Below, piece by piece: positions 33,590-46,285 of a DNA stretch of 64,000 nt. The translations under genes and the position numbers were made by a program. The stretch spans positions 777,001 to 841,000 of the forward strand of contig JAUIRK010000097.1 of NCBI GenBank assembly GCA_030549495.1, written 5' to 3'. Position 1 is the stretch's first letter. Each line of letters begins with the position of its first letter. Origin of the DNA: Nectonema munidae (taxonomy: Eukaryota; Nematomorpha; Nectonematoida; Nectonematidae). The notes under the pieces are model-generated. The model did not search any database and was not told the origin of the DNA. It saw only the letters and a list, made by a program, of their open reading frames with translations.

Positions 33590-34140
33590 ATATTTTTAAT
33601 GTTACATATATATTTCAACTATGCTGAATTCAGTGGTGATGTCCATTTTTTTTAAAATTAATCAAACCTGTCAAAAAATTGTTTATATATGACAGCCATC
33701 TTAAAAAGGGAATTTTTATCTAAATAATTATATAAAGATTTTTACATAAATATACCCATTATAAAAGCATTCTGAATTCAGCGGTGATTTTCATTTTTTA
33801 TGAAAATCAATCAAACCTTTCAAAAAATTGATTTATCTAAAAAGAAATATTTTATCCAAATAATATAATTATATAAAGTTTTTTACGCATATATATATAT
33901 ATATATCCATTTTCAAGTACGCTGTGTTTACTGATGATATTCCTTTTTTTTTTATAAAAATCAGTGAAACCGGATAAAAAAACATTTAAATATGACAGCC
34001 CATGTCAAAATTAATATTTTTATTCTTATAAAAAGTTTTTTAAACATTTCAAATATATAGAATTTAATGGTGATGTTGTTTTTTTATAAAATCAATAAAA
34101 CCTGTCAAAAATTGATGTCAATCAATGTCAAATATAAAAA
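33590..34140. repeat. Degenerate ~150-bp tandem repeat, about four copies
   Basis: The landmark CTGAATTCAGTGGTGAT recurs in diverged form at about 33623, 33771, 33921 and 34058 (spacing 149, 149, 137). Each is followed by a T-rich stretch, AATCAATCAAACCTGTCAAA and an AT-rich segment. A short (AT)n lies at 33889-33906. The copies are well diverged, so the array is old. Confidence 0.75.
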
Positions 34141-35640
34141 CTTCAAAATAAATTATATTTGCAGTATTTCTCTGATAATTATTTTCTTAATTTATAATCC
34201 AAATTTAGGTGTTTAATTCACTCAAAATATTTCATTTGTCAGTAAATTAGCTATGTTGATTCGGACCTCCATCTTTTTGGCTACAAATTCGTTATCGGCT
34301 AGTAGTCCCTACGTCATTTCTTCTATACATTATACAGTATGTAATTTTACTGTTCATTCTATAATGATCCTTTCTTGGTAGCTCTTTTTTCATCATAAAT
34401 TTATTTTCTTCAATGTGTGTTTGAAAAAAAATTTTTAAGGATTTATTTTTAACAGATTTTTTCGTCTATCAAAACATTCTGATTATCTTCTTGATGATCT
34501 TAGGCTCTTTTTTTTTATCAGTATCGTGTATTTTATTATCTGGTAATTATAAGACATTTTTTCTATATTTGTCAACCAATCTCAGCTCAAAAGTTTTTTT
34601 CTGATGAATGATTTGTAATTTTCATTATTCAATTACAAAAAGTTGTCTACCTTCTTCATCTAAAAGATTTTCACTTTCATGCAAAAGGAAAAAGATGGAC
34701 ACATTCAATTTAAATTAAAAATATCTTGATAGTGACTAAATTCTCACATATTGGGATCAGTGCCATTTTTGATAACTCTGACCTATTCAAAATTTTCAGA
34801 TTTCCTACCATTCTCAGTTAAATGTTAAATGTAATTCTAGATGATAAGCTATAGATTTAAAGATTTTTCATTTGTAAAAGAGGAACTTCTTTTTCACGGT
34901 CAAAATCTTTTTTGAAGCACCCAAAATTTGATTATTAAACCACTTCCTAGTTCATTAGAACATGGTAGATCATTCATTTAGTCAAGATACATATATTTTT
35001 TAATTATTTCTTTTGATCACACGTTCTCTTTTAAATTATAATAGCTACTATAGTTTTCAACATGCTTCCTTCTCTCATACTAATCTTCAAAAGATTTTAT
35101 AATACTTTTTTATTTTTTTTTAAATAAATATTTTTAACTCAGGATGATTGGAAAATATAGAACAAAAAAAATTATTTTTACTATTTAACTAATATATAAC
35201 GATTTTTTGATATTTTTTACAGAACTGATTTTCAGGGCTAAATCACTAAATCAATTGTCCCTTCCAGATATTTTTTAACCGTTTAGCCAAAATGGAGTAC
35301 AGAAATAAAATAGGCATAGTCGATTTGGTATAAAAACCGATATTTTATTTTTTTTTAAATAATTTTGTAAAACCGTAAATTTGATTAAAACTTTTAGATA
35401 TAATCAAACCTTAAAAGCAAAAATTGAGTCCAGAAATTTTACTAGCATGGTTGATTTGGTATATAACATATATTTAATGTAAAATTTGAACCAATATTTT
35501 ATTAGATATATTTCTAATCAATCAAAATTTTGATTGACATTTTCTAAAAAGTAGCCATGATTATTGAAAAAATTATATATATAAAATGTTATGCGTTCAA
35601 AACAACTGCAAAACAAAACTATAAAAAATTTTCAAGGGAG
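34141..35640. other. A+T-rich DNA with one duplicated ~50-bp segment
   Basis: AAAATAGGCATAGTCGATTTGGTATA at about 35308 (given here as a landmark region) is echoed near 35435 by a version reading ACTAGCATGGTTGATTTGG. This suggests an old ~130-bp tandem duplication. No gene supported. Confidence 0.4.
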
Positions 35641-36334
35641 TATACTATATTGAACCAAGTTAACTACAGATAATGTCAAAATTTTGTTGAAAAATTTTAT
35701 GTCATCGAATCGATCTCAATGAATATAGAGATTATATTGAAAACTCATTAATTCAAACGAAAACTTTACCATACATCCGACTTACCAGAGAGGATAAAAA
35801 GGGCTAAAAATATATTGAATGTCGTGGCTGTTAGCGGAAGCAGAGAGAGGCTTTTCAATGATGAACAATATATGTTCCGAAAAAAGAAACCGATTATCAG
35901 TTCATAACATCTCAAACCTGATGATAATAAATTTAATTGACATGGCGCTAAAAAAATTGGAAGGCAAAAGATACAGTTATAACATGGTTGAGAAAAAATC
36001 ATTCAGCAGATGACATAAGAGTAAAAATAAAGCAAGAAGATGAAGTCAATCAAAATCAAGGGGCAATCTGGAAATACTTCTATTAAGATTATAATTCTGT
36101 TTTTTTTATTTTTCATTTTTTCACAATATTTTTGAAGTAACAAGTTTTGTGTACAAGCTTTTTTCACTTTAAAACATGAAATTTTTCATTGTATGAGTTG
36201 GATAGATACAATTAAAATGGGTAGTAGGAAAGCCTAAAAAAATATAAATTTACATAGGGTTTTCGATCGAGTAGGTTTGAAAACTTGAAAAAATTTTGTG
36301 AGTAATCTCAAACGAAATTTGAATCCCATCACTG
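35640..36334 (+). mobile_element. hAT transposase, C-terminal dimerisation domain, with right terminus
   Basis: The plus strand reads LTRE-type sequence then RIKRAKNILN and, one frame over, AEAERGFSMMNNICSEKRNR with LSVHNISNLMIINL. AEAERGFSxMNxI is the signature of the hAT C-terminal (hATC) domain of KIAA1586-like transposases. A single frameshift separates the two parts. The sequence GAATCCCATCACTG ending at 36334 fits a hAT terminal repeat. The rest of the transposase and the left end were not found. Confidence 0.75.
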
Positions 36335-36544
36335 ACTAAATTCATACCTTTAAGTATAAGACATATCTGATAAGGCTTTGAGCCTAAAAGACCACCAATT
36401 TTGTATACTCTCCATTAATTTTATTATTTTTATATGCCTACTTTGGTTATTTTTTCACCAAATTTCGAAATATGAAGATCGAAGAAGATCAGAGTCACCT
36501 TTATACTTCATTGGGACCCTATCGCTACCCTCCTGGATGGATCT

Positions 36545-36960
36545 TTCCCCTCGCTCTCCCGGTTGGATCTCTCCTTTCCCTCTATCCGATGGATCTCCCC
36601 CTCCCTCTCCCGGATGGATCTCCCCCTCCCTCTCCCAGATGGATCTCCCCCTCCCTCTCCCGGTTGGATCTCTCCCCTCCCCCTCCCTCTCCCGGCTGGA
36701 TCTCTCCCCTCCCCTTCCCTCTCCCGGCTGGATCTCTCCTATCCCCCCTCTACTGGATGGACCTCTCCCCTCCCCTCCCCCTTTCGGGTGGATCTCTCCC
36801 CTCCCCTCCCCCTTCCGGGTGGATCTCTCCCCTCCCTCTACCCCTCCCGGATGGATCTCTCCCCTACCCCTTCCGGATGGATCTCTCCCCTCCCCCTTCC
36901 GGATGGATCTCTCCCCTCCCCCTTCCGGTTGGATCTCTCTCCTCCCCCTTCCGGTTGGAT
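36545..36960. repeat. Diverse block of the array, copy 1
   Basis: Contains the rare variants CCCTCTATCCGATGGATC, CCCCTCTACTGGATGGACC and CCCCTACCCCTTCCGGATGG. The same ordered set recurs at 38650 and 40790, showing that the array grew partly by block duplication. Confidence 0.85.
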
Positions 36961-38649
36961 CTCTCTCCTCCCCCTCCCGAATGGATCTCTCTCCTCCCCC
37001 CCCTCCCGAATGGATCTCTCCCCTCCCCCTTCCGAGTGGATCTCTCTCCTCCCCCTCCCGAATGGATCTCTCCCCTCCCCCTCCCGAATGGATCTCTCCC
37101 CTCCCCCTTCCGGTTGGATCTCTCTCCTCCCCCTTCCGGTTGGATCTCTCTCCTCCCCCTCCCGAATGGATCTCTCTCCTCCCCCTCCCGAATGGATCTC
37201 TCTCCTCCCCCTCCCGAATGGATCTCTCTCCTCCCCCTCCCGAATGGATCTCTCTCCTCCCCTCCCGAATGAATCTCTCTCCTCCCCCTCCCGAATGAAT
37301 CTCTCTCCTCCCCCTCCCGAATGAATCTCTCTCCTCCCCCTCCCGAATGAATCTCTCTCCTCCCCCTCCCCCTCCCGAATGGATCTCTCCCCTCCCCCTC
37401 CCGAATGGATCTCTCCCCTCCCCCTCCCGAATGGATCTCTCCCCTCCCCCTCCCGAATGGATCTCTCTCCTCCCCCTCCCGAATGGATCTCTCTCCTCCC
37501 CCTCCCGAATGGATCTCTCTCCTCCCCCTCCCGAATGGATCTCTCTCCTCCCCCTCCCGAATGAATCTCTCTCCTCCCCCTCCCGAATGGATCTCTCCCC
37601 TCCCCCTTCCGGTTGGATCTCTCTCCTCCCCCTTCCGGTTGGATCTCTCTCCTCCCCCTCCCGAATGGATCTCTCTCCTCCCCCTCCCGAATGGATCTCT
37701 CTCCTCCCCCTCCCGAATGGATCTCTCTCCTCCCCCTCCCGAATGGATCTCTCTCCTCCCCCTCCCGAATGAATCTCTCTCCTCCCCCTCCCGAATGAAT
37801 CTCTCTCCTCCCCCTCCCGAATGAATCTCTCTCCTCCCCTCCCGAATGAATCTCTCTCCTCCCCCTCCCCCTCCCGAATGGATCTCTCCCCCTCCCCCTC
37901 CCGAATGGATCTCTCCCCTCCCCCTCCCGAATGGATCTCTCCCCTCCCCCTCCCGAATGGATCTCTCCCCTCCCCCTCCCGAATGGATCTCTCTCCTCCC
38001 CCTCCCGAATGGATCTCTCTCCTCCCCCTCCCGAATGGATCTCTCTCCTCCCCCTCCCGAATGGATCTCTCTCCTCCCCCTCCCGAATGAATCTCTCTCC
38101 CCCTCCCGAATGAATCTCTCCTCCCCTCCCGAATGAATCTCTCTCCTCCCCCTCCCGAATGAATCTCTCTCCTCCCCCTCCCGAATGAATCTCTCTCCTC
38201 CCCCTCCCCCTCCCGAATGGATCTCTCCCCTCCCCTCCCGAATGGATCTCTCCCCTCCCCCTCCCGAATGGATCTCTCCCCTCCCCCTCCCGAATGGATC
38301 TCCCCCCCCCTCCCGAATGGATCTCTCCCTCCCCTCCCGAATGGATCTCTCTCCCTCCCCTCCCGAATGGATCTCTCTCCTCCCCCTCCCGAATGGATCT
38401 CTCTCCTCCCCCTCCCGAATGAATCTCTCTCCTCCCCCTCCCGAATGAATCTCTCTCCTCCCCCTCCCGAATGAATCTCTCTCCTCCCCCTCCCGAATGA
38501 ATCTCTCTCCTCCCCCTCCCCCTCCCGAATGGATCTCTCCCCTCCCCCTCCCGAATGGATCTCTCCCCTCCCCCTCCCGAATGGATCTCTCCCCTCCCCC
38601 TCCCGAATGGATCTCTCCCCTCCCCCTCCCGAATGGATCTCTCCCCTCC

Positions 38650-39060
38650 CCCTCCCGGTTGGATCTCTCCTTTCCCTCTATCCGATGGATCTCCCCCTCC
38701 CTCTCCCGGATGGATCTCCCCCTCCCTCTCCCGGATGGATCTCCCTCTCTTGGCCGGGGATCTCTCCCCTCCCCCTCCCTCTCCCGGCTGGATCTCTCCC
38801 CTCCCCTTCCCTCTCCCGGCTGGATCTCTCCTATCCCCCCTCTACTGGATGGACCTCTCCCCTCCCCTCCCCCTTTCGGGTGGATCTCTCCCCTCCCCTC
38901 CCCCTTCCGGGTGGATCTCTCCCCTCCCTCTACCCCTCCCGGATGGATCTCTCCCCTACCCCTTCCGGATGGATCTCTCCCCTCCCCCTTCCGGATGGAT
39001 CTCTCCCCTCCCCCTTCCGGTTGGATCTCTCTCCTCCCCCTTCCGGTTGGATCTCTCTCC
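38650..39060. repeat. Diverse block of the array, copy 2
   Basis: Repeats the variant order of copy 1 closely, with a private change, GGATCTCCCTCTCTTGGCC followed by GGGGATC, at about 38740-38762. Confidence 0.85.
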
Positions 39061-40609
39061 TCCCCCTCCCGAATGGATCTCTCTCCTCCCCCTCCCGAAT
39101 GGATCTCTCTCCTCCCCCTCCCGAATGGATCTCTCTCCTCCCCCTCCCGAATGAATCTCTCTCCTCCCCCTCCCGAATGGATCTCTCCCCTCCCCCTTCC
39201 GGTTGGATCTCTCTCCTCCCCCTTCCGGTTGGATCTCTCCTCCCCCTCCCGAATGGATCTCTCTCCTCCCCTCCCGAATGGATCTCTCTCCCTCCCCTCC
39301 CGAATGGATCTCTCTCCTCCCCCTCCCGAATGGATCTCTCTCCTCCCCCTCCCGAATGAATCTCTCCCTCCCCCTCCCGAATGAATCTCTCCTCCCCTCC
39401 CCTCCCGAATGGATCTCCCCTCCCCTCCCGAATGGATCTCTCCCCTCCCCCTCCCGAATGGATCTCTCCCCTCCCCCTTCCGGTTGGATCTCTCCCCTCC
39501 CCCTTCCGGTTGGATCTCTCCCCTCCCCCTTCCGGTTGGATCTCTCCCCTCCCCCTTCCGGTTGGATCTCTCTCCTCCCCCTCCCGAATGGATCTCTCCC
39601 TCCCCCTCCCGAATGGATCTCTCTCCTCCCCCTCCCGAATGGATCTCTCTCCTCCCCCTCCCGAATGAATCTCTCCTCCCCCTCCCGAATGGATCTCTCC
39701 CCTCCCCCTTCCGGTTGGATCTCTCTCCTCCCCCTTCCGGTTGGATCTCTCTCCTCCCCCTCCCTCTCCCGGCTGGATCTCTCCCCTCCCCCTTCCGAGT
39801 GGATCTCTCTCCTCCCCCTTCCGAATGGATCTCTCCCTCCCCCCTCCCGAATGGATCTCTCTCCTCCCCCTCCCGAATGAATCTCTCCCTCCCCCCCTCC
39901 CGAATGAATCTCTCTCCTCCCCTCCCGAATGAATCTCTCTCCTCCCCCTCCCGAATGAATCTCTCTCCTCCCCTCCCCCTCCCGAATGGATCTCTCCCTC
40001 CCCCTCCCGAATGGATCTCTCCCCTCCCCCTCCCGAATGGATCTCTCCCCTCCCCCCTCCCGAATGGATCTCTCCCCTCCCCCTCCCGAATGGATCTCTC
40101 CCCTCCCCCTCCCGAATGGATCTCTCTCCCTCCCCTCCCGAATGGATCTCTCTCCTCCCCCTCCCGAATGGATCTCTCTCCTCCCCTCCCGAATGGATCT
40201 CTCTCCTCCCCCTCCCGAATGGATCTCTCTCCTCCCCCTCCCGAATGGATCTCTCTCCTCCCCTCCCGAATGAACTCTCTCCCTCTCCCGGCGAATGGAT
40301 CTCTCTCCCCCCCCTCCCCTCCCGAATGGATCTCTCTCCTCCCCCTCCCGAATGGATCTCTCTCCTCCCCCTCCCGAATGAATCTCTCCCTCCCCCTCCC
40401 GAATGGATCTCTCTCCTCCCTCTCCCGAATGGATCTCTCTCCTTCCCCTCCCGGATGGATCTCTCTCCTCCCCCTCCCGGATGGATCTCTCCCCTCCCCC
40501 TCCCGGATGGATCTCTCCCCTCCCCCTACCGGATGGATCTCTCCCCTCCCCCCCCTTCCGAATGGATCTCTCCCCTCCCCCTCCCGAATGGATCTCTCCC
40601 CTCCCCCTC

Positions 40610-41345
40610 CCGGTTGGATCTCTCCTTTCCCTCTATCCGATGGATCTCCCCCTCCCTCTCCCGGATGGATCTCCCCCTCCCTCTCCCGGCTGGATCTCTC
40701 CCCTCCCCCTTCCGAGTGGATCTCTCTCCTCCCCCTTCCGAATGGATCTCTCCCCTCCCCCTCCCGAATGGATCTCTCCCCTCCCCCTCCCGGTTGGATC
40801 TCTCCTTTCCCTCTATCCGATGGATCTCCCCCTCCCTCTCCCGGATGGATCTCCCCCTCCCTCTCCCGGATGGATCTCCCCCTCCCTCTCCCGGATGGAT
40901 CTCCCCCTCCCTCTCCCGGATGGATCTCCCCCTCCCCCTTCCGGGTGGATCTCTCCCCTCCCTCTACCCCTCCCGGATGGATCTCCCCCTCCCTCTCCCG
41001 GATGGATCTCCCCCTCCCTCTCCCGGATGGATCTCCCCCTCCCTCTCCCGGTTGGATCTCTCCCCTCCCCCTCCCTCTCCCGGCTGGATCTCTCCCCTCC
41101 CCTTCCCTCTCCCGGCTGGATCTCTCCTATCCCCCCTCTACTGGATGGACCTCTCCCCTCCCTCCTCCCGGATGGATCTCCCCCCTCCCCTCCCCTTCCG
41201 GGTGGATCTCTCCCCTCCCTCTACCCCTCCCGGATGGATCTCTCCCCTACCCCTTCCGGATGGATCTCTCCCCTCCCCCTTCCGGATGGATCTCTCCCCT
41301 CCCCCTTCCGGTTGGATCTCTCGCCTCCCCCTTCCGGTTGGATCT
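40610..41345. repeat. Diverse block of the array, copy 3 (expanded)
   Basis: The CCCTCTATCCGATGGATC unit occurs twice here (about 40625 and 40802), followed by extra 25-bp units and then the rest of the block order. This looks like a local re-duplication within the block. Confidence 0.8.
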
Positions 41346-41749
41346 CTCTCCTCCCCCTCCCGAATGGATCTCTCTCCTCCCCCTCCCGAATGGATCTCTC
41401 CCTCCCCCCCCTCCCGAATGGATCTCTCCCTCCCCCTCCCGAATGGATCTCTCCCTCCCCCTCCCGAATGGATCTCTCCCTCCCCCTTCCGGTTGGATCT
41501 CTCCCTCCCCCTTCCGGTTGGATCTCCCCTCCTCCCCTCCCGAATGGATCTCTCTCCTCCCTCTCCCGAATGGATCTCTCTCCTCCCCCTCCCGAATGGA
41601 TCTCTCTCCTCCCCCTCCCGAATGGATCTCTCCCTCCCCCTCCCGAATGAATCTCTCCCCTCCCCTCCCGAATGAATCTCTCCCCCCCCTCCCCCTCCCG
41701 AATGGATCTCTCCCCTCCCCCTCCCGAATGGATCTCTCCCCTCCCCCTC

Positions 41750-43900
41750 CCGAATGGATCTCTCCCCTCCCCCTTCCGGTTGGATCTCTCCCCTCCCCCT
41801 TCCGGTTGGATCTCTCCCCTCCCCCTTCCGGTTGGATCTCTCCCCTCCCCCTTCCGGTTGGATCTCTCCCTCCCCTTCCGGTTGGATCTCTCCCCTCCCC
41901 CTTCCGGTTGGATCTCTCCCCTTCCCCTTACGGTTGGATCTCCCCCTCCCCTTACGGTTGGATCTCTCCCCTCCCCTTACGGTTGGATCTCTCCCCTCCC
42001 CTTACGGTTGGATCTCTCCCCTCCCCCTTCCGGTTGGATCTCTCCCCTCCCTCTTCCGGTTGGATCTCTCCCCTCCCCCTTCCGGTTGGATCTCCCCTCC
42101 CCTTCCGGTTGGATCTCTCCCCTCCCCCTTCCGGTTGGATCTCTCCCTCCCCTTCCGGTTGGATCTCTCCCCTCCCCCTTCCGGTTGGATCTCTCCCCTC
42201 CCCCTTCCGGTTGGATCTCTCCCCTCCCCCTTCCGGTTGGATCTCTCCCCTCCCCCTTCCGGTTGGATCTCTCCCCTCCCCTTCCGGTTGGATCTCTCCC
42301 CTCCCCCTTCCGGTTGGATCTCCCCCCTCCCCCTTACGGTTGGATCTCCCCTCCCCCTTCCGGTTGGATCTCTCCCCTCCCCTTCCGGTTGGATCTCTCC
42401 CCTCCCCCTTCCGGTTGGATCTCTCCCCTTCCCCTTACGGTTGGATCTCTCCCCCTCCCCTTCCGGTTGGATCTCTCCCCTCCCCCTTACGGTTGGATCT
42501 CTCCCCTCCCCCTTCCGGTTGGATCTCCCTCCCCCTCCCCTTCCGGTTGGATCTCTCCCCTCCCCCTTCCGGTTGGATCTCTCCCCTCCCCTTCCGGTTG
42601 GATCTCTCCCTCCCCCTTCCGGTTGGATCTCTCCCCTCCCCCTTCCGGTTGGATCTCTCCCCTCCCCTTCCGGTTGGATCTCCCCCTCCCCCTTCCGGTT
42701 GGATCTCTCCCCTCCCCCTTCCGGTTGGATCTCCCTCCCCTCCCCCTTCCGGTTGGATCTCTCCCCTCCCCCTTCCGGTTGGATCTCTCCCCTCCCCCTT
42801 CCGGTTGGATCTCTCCCCTCCCCCTTCCGGTTGGATCTCTCCCCTCCCCCTTCCGGTTGGATCTCTCCCCTCCCCCTTACGGTTGGATCTCTCCCCTCCC
42901 CCTTACGGTTGGATCTCTCCCCTCCCCCTTACGGTTGGATCTCTCCCTCCCCCTTACGGTTGGATCTCTCCCCTCCCCCTTCCGGTTGGATCTCTCCCCT
43001 CCCCCTTCCGGTTGGATCTCTCCCCCTCCCCCTTCCGGTTGGATCTCTCCCCTCCCCCTTCCGGTTGGATCTCTCCCCCCTCCCCCTTACGGTTGGATCT
43101 CTCCCCTCCCCCTTCCGGTTGGATCTCTCCCCTCCCCCTTCCGGTTGGATCTCTCCCCTCCCCCTTCCGGTTGGATCTCTCCCCTCCCCCTTCCGGTTGG
43201 ATCTCTCCCCTCCCCCTTAAGGTTGGATCTCTCCCCTCCCCCTTCCGGTTGGATCTCTCCCCTCCCCCTTCCGGTTGGATCTCTCCCCTCCCCCTTACGG
43301 TTGGATCTCTCCCCTCCCCCTTACGGTTGGATCTCTCCCCCCCCTTACGGTTGGATCTCTCCCCTCCCCCTTACGGTTGGATCTCTCCCCTCCCCCTTAC
43401 GGTTGGATCTCTCCCCTCCCCCTTAAGGTTGGATCTCTCCCCTCCCCCTTACGGTTGGATCTCTCCCCTCCCCCTTACGGTTGGATCTCTCCCCTCCCCC
43501 TTACGGTTGGATCTCTCCCCTCCCCCTTACGGTTGGATCTCTCCCCTCCCCCTTACGGTTGGATCTCTCCCCTCCCCCTTCCGGTTGGATCTCTCCCCTC
43601 CCCCTTCCGGTTGGATCTCTCCCCTCCCCCTTCCGGTTGGATCTCTCCCCTCCCCTTCCGGTTGGATCTCTCCCCTCCCCCTTCCGGTTGGATCTCTCCC
43701 TCCCCCTTCCGGTTGGATCTCCCCTCCCCCTTACGGTTGGATCTCTCCCCTCCCCCTTACGGTTGGATCTCTCCCCTCCCCCTTACGGTTGGATCTCTCC
43801 CCTCCCCCTTCCGGTTGGATCTCTCCCCTCCCCCTTACGGTTGGATCTCTCCCCTCCCCCTTACGGTTGGATCTCTCCCCTCCCCCTTCCGGTTGGATCT
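41750..43900. repeat. Homogeneous zone of CCGGTT / TACGGTT units
   Basis: Almost every unit carries CCGGTT or TACGGTT. TACGGTT units are clustered (about 42870-42960, 43280-43560, 43730-43870), the pattern left by recent local expansions. Confidence 0.85.
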
Positions 43901-44500
43901 CTCCCCTCCCCCTTTCGGGTGGATCTCTCCCCCTCCCCTCCCCCTTCCGGGTGGATCTCTCCCCCCCTCTACCCCTCCCGGATGGATCTCTCCCCTACCC
44001 CTTCCGGATGGATCTCTCCCCTCCCCCTTCCGGTTGGATCTCTCCCCTCCCCCTTCCGGTTGGATCTCTCTCCTCCCCCTCCCGAATGGATCTCTCTCCT
44101 CCCCCTCCCGAATGGATCTCTCTCCTCCGCCTCCCGAATGGATCTCTCTCCTCCCCCTCCCGAATGAATCTCTCTCCTCCCCCTCCCGAATGGATCTCTC
44201 TCCTCCCCCTTCCGGTTGGATCTCTCCCCTCCCCCTTCCGGTTGGATCTCTCCCCTCCCCCTTCCGGTTGGATCTCTCCCCTCCCCCTCCCGAATGGATC
44301 TCTCCTCCCCCTCCCGAATGGATCTCTCTCCTCCCCCTCCCGAATGGATCTCTCCCCTCCCCTCCCGAATGGATCTCTCTCCTCCCCTCCCGAATGGATC
44401 TCTCTCCTCCCCCTCCCGAATGGATCTCTCTCCTCCCCCTCCCGAATGGATCTCTCCCCTCCCCCTCCCGAATGGATCTCCCCTCCCCTTCCGGTTGGAT
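43900..44500. repeat. Partial fourth copy of the diverse block, with CCCGAAT units
   Basis: CCCCTACCCCTTCCGGATGG reappears at about 43990, followed by CCCGAAT units, before the array returns to CCGGTT units. Confidence 0.75.
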
Positions 44501-45339
44501 CTCCCCTCCCCTCCCCCTTCCGGTTGGATCTCTCCCCTCCCCCTTCCGGTTGGATCTCTCCCCTCCCCCTTCCGGTTGGATCTCTCCCTCCCCCTTCCGG
44601 TTGGATCTCTCCCCTCCCCCTTCCGGTTGGATCTCTCCCCTCCCCCTTCCGGTTGGATCTCTCCCCTCCCCCTTCCGGTTGGATCTCTCCCCTCCCCTTC
44701 CGGTTGGATCTCTCCCTCCCCTTCCGGTTGGATCTCTCCCCTCCCCCTTCCGGTTGGATCTCTCCCCTCCCCCTTCCGGTTGGATCTCTCCCCTCCCCTT
44801 CCGGTTGGATCTCTCCCCCTCCCCCCCTTACGGTTGGATCTCTCCCCCCCCCCTTCCGGTTGGATCTCTCCCTCCCCCTTCCGGTTGGATCTCTCCCTCC
44901 CCCCCTTCCGGTTGGATCTCTCCCCTCCCCCTTCCGGTTGGATCTCTCCCCTCCCCCTTCCGGTTGGATCTCTCCCCTCCCCCCTTCCGGTTGGATCTCT
45001 CCCCCTCCCCTTCCGGTTGGATCTCTCCCCTCCCCTTCCGGTTGGATCTCTCCCCTCCCCCTTACGGTTGGATCTCTCCCCTCCCCCTTACGGTTGGATC
45101 CCCTCCCTCCGGTTGGATCTCTCCCCTCCCCCTTACGGTTGGATCTCTCCCCTCCCCCTTACGGTTGGATCTCTCCCTCCCCCTTACGGTTGGATCTCTC
45201 CCCTCCCCCTTCCGGTTGGATCTCTACCTTCCCCCTTCCGGTTGGATCTCTCCCTTCCCCCTTCCGGTTGGATCTTTCCCCTCCCCCTCCCGAATGGATC
45301 TCTCCCCTCTCCCCTCCCCCTCTCGGATTGATCTCTCCC

Positions 45340-46285
45340 CTCCCGGATGAATCTCTTCCCTCCCTTCCCCTCCCGAATGGATCTCTTCCCTCCCTTCCCA
45401 TCCCGAATGGATCTCTTCCCTCCCTTCCCATCCCGAATGGATCTCTTCCCTCCTTTCCCATCCCGAATGGATCTCTTACCTCCTTTCCCATCCCGAATGG
45501 ATCTCTTCCCTCCCTTCCCATCCCGAATGGATCTCTTCCCTCTCTCCCCTTCCGAATGGATCTCTTCCCTCCCTCCCTCTCCTTCCGAATCTCTTCCCTC
45601 CCTCTCTCTCCTTCCGAATGGATCTCTTCCCTCCCTCCCTCTCCTTCCGAATGGATCTCTTCCCTCCCTCCCTCCCCTTCCGAATGGATCTCTTCCGTCC
45701 CTCCCTCCCCTTCCGAATGGATCTCTTCCCTCCCTCCCTCCCCTTCCGAATGGATCTCTTCCCTCCCTCCCTCCCCTTCCGAATGGATCTCTTCCCTCCC
45801 TCCCTCCCCTTCCGAATGGATCTCTTCCCTCCCTCCCCTTCCGAATGGATCTCTTCCCTCCCTCCCTCCCCTTCCGAATGGATCTCTTCCCTCCCTCCCT
45901 CCCCTTCCGAATGGATCTCCTCCCTCCCTCCCTCCCTCCCTCCCTCCCTCCCCTTCCGAATGGATCTCTTCCCTCCCTCCCTCCCTCCCTCCCCTTCCGA
46001 ATGGATCTCTTCCCTCCCTCCCTCCCTCCCCTCCCAATCCCTCCCTCCCTCCCTCCCTCCCTCCCTCCCTCCCTCCCTCCCTCCCTCCCTCCCTCCCCTT
46101 CAGAATGGATCTCTTCCCTCCCTCCCTCCCCTTCAGAATGGATCTCTTCCCTCCCTCCCTCCCCTTCCGAATGGATCTCTTCCCTCCCTCCCTCCCCTTC
46201 CGAATGGATCTCTTCCCTCCCTCCCTCCCCTTCCGAATGGATCTCTTCCCTCACTCCCTCTCCTTCCGAATGGATCTCTCCGCCT
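45340..46285. repeat. Right-hand zone of 30- and 33-bp units
   Basis: Units read GGATCTCTTCCCTCCC and end in ATCCCGAAT (30 bp) or CCTTCCGAAT (33 bp). Because both lengths are multiples of three, each frame stays constant here (for example repeated MDLFPPSLPFR). Confidence 0.85.
46038..46099. repeat. (CCCT)n microsatellite inside the array
   Basis: About 15 CCCT units without a GGATCTC box, apparently a slippage expansion of the pyrimidine run. Confidence 0.9.
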
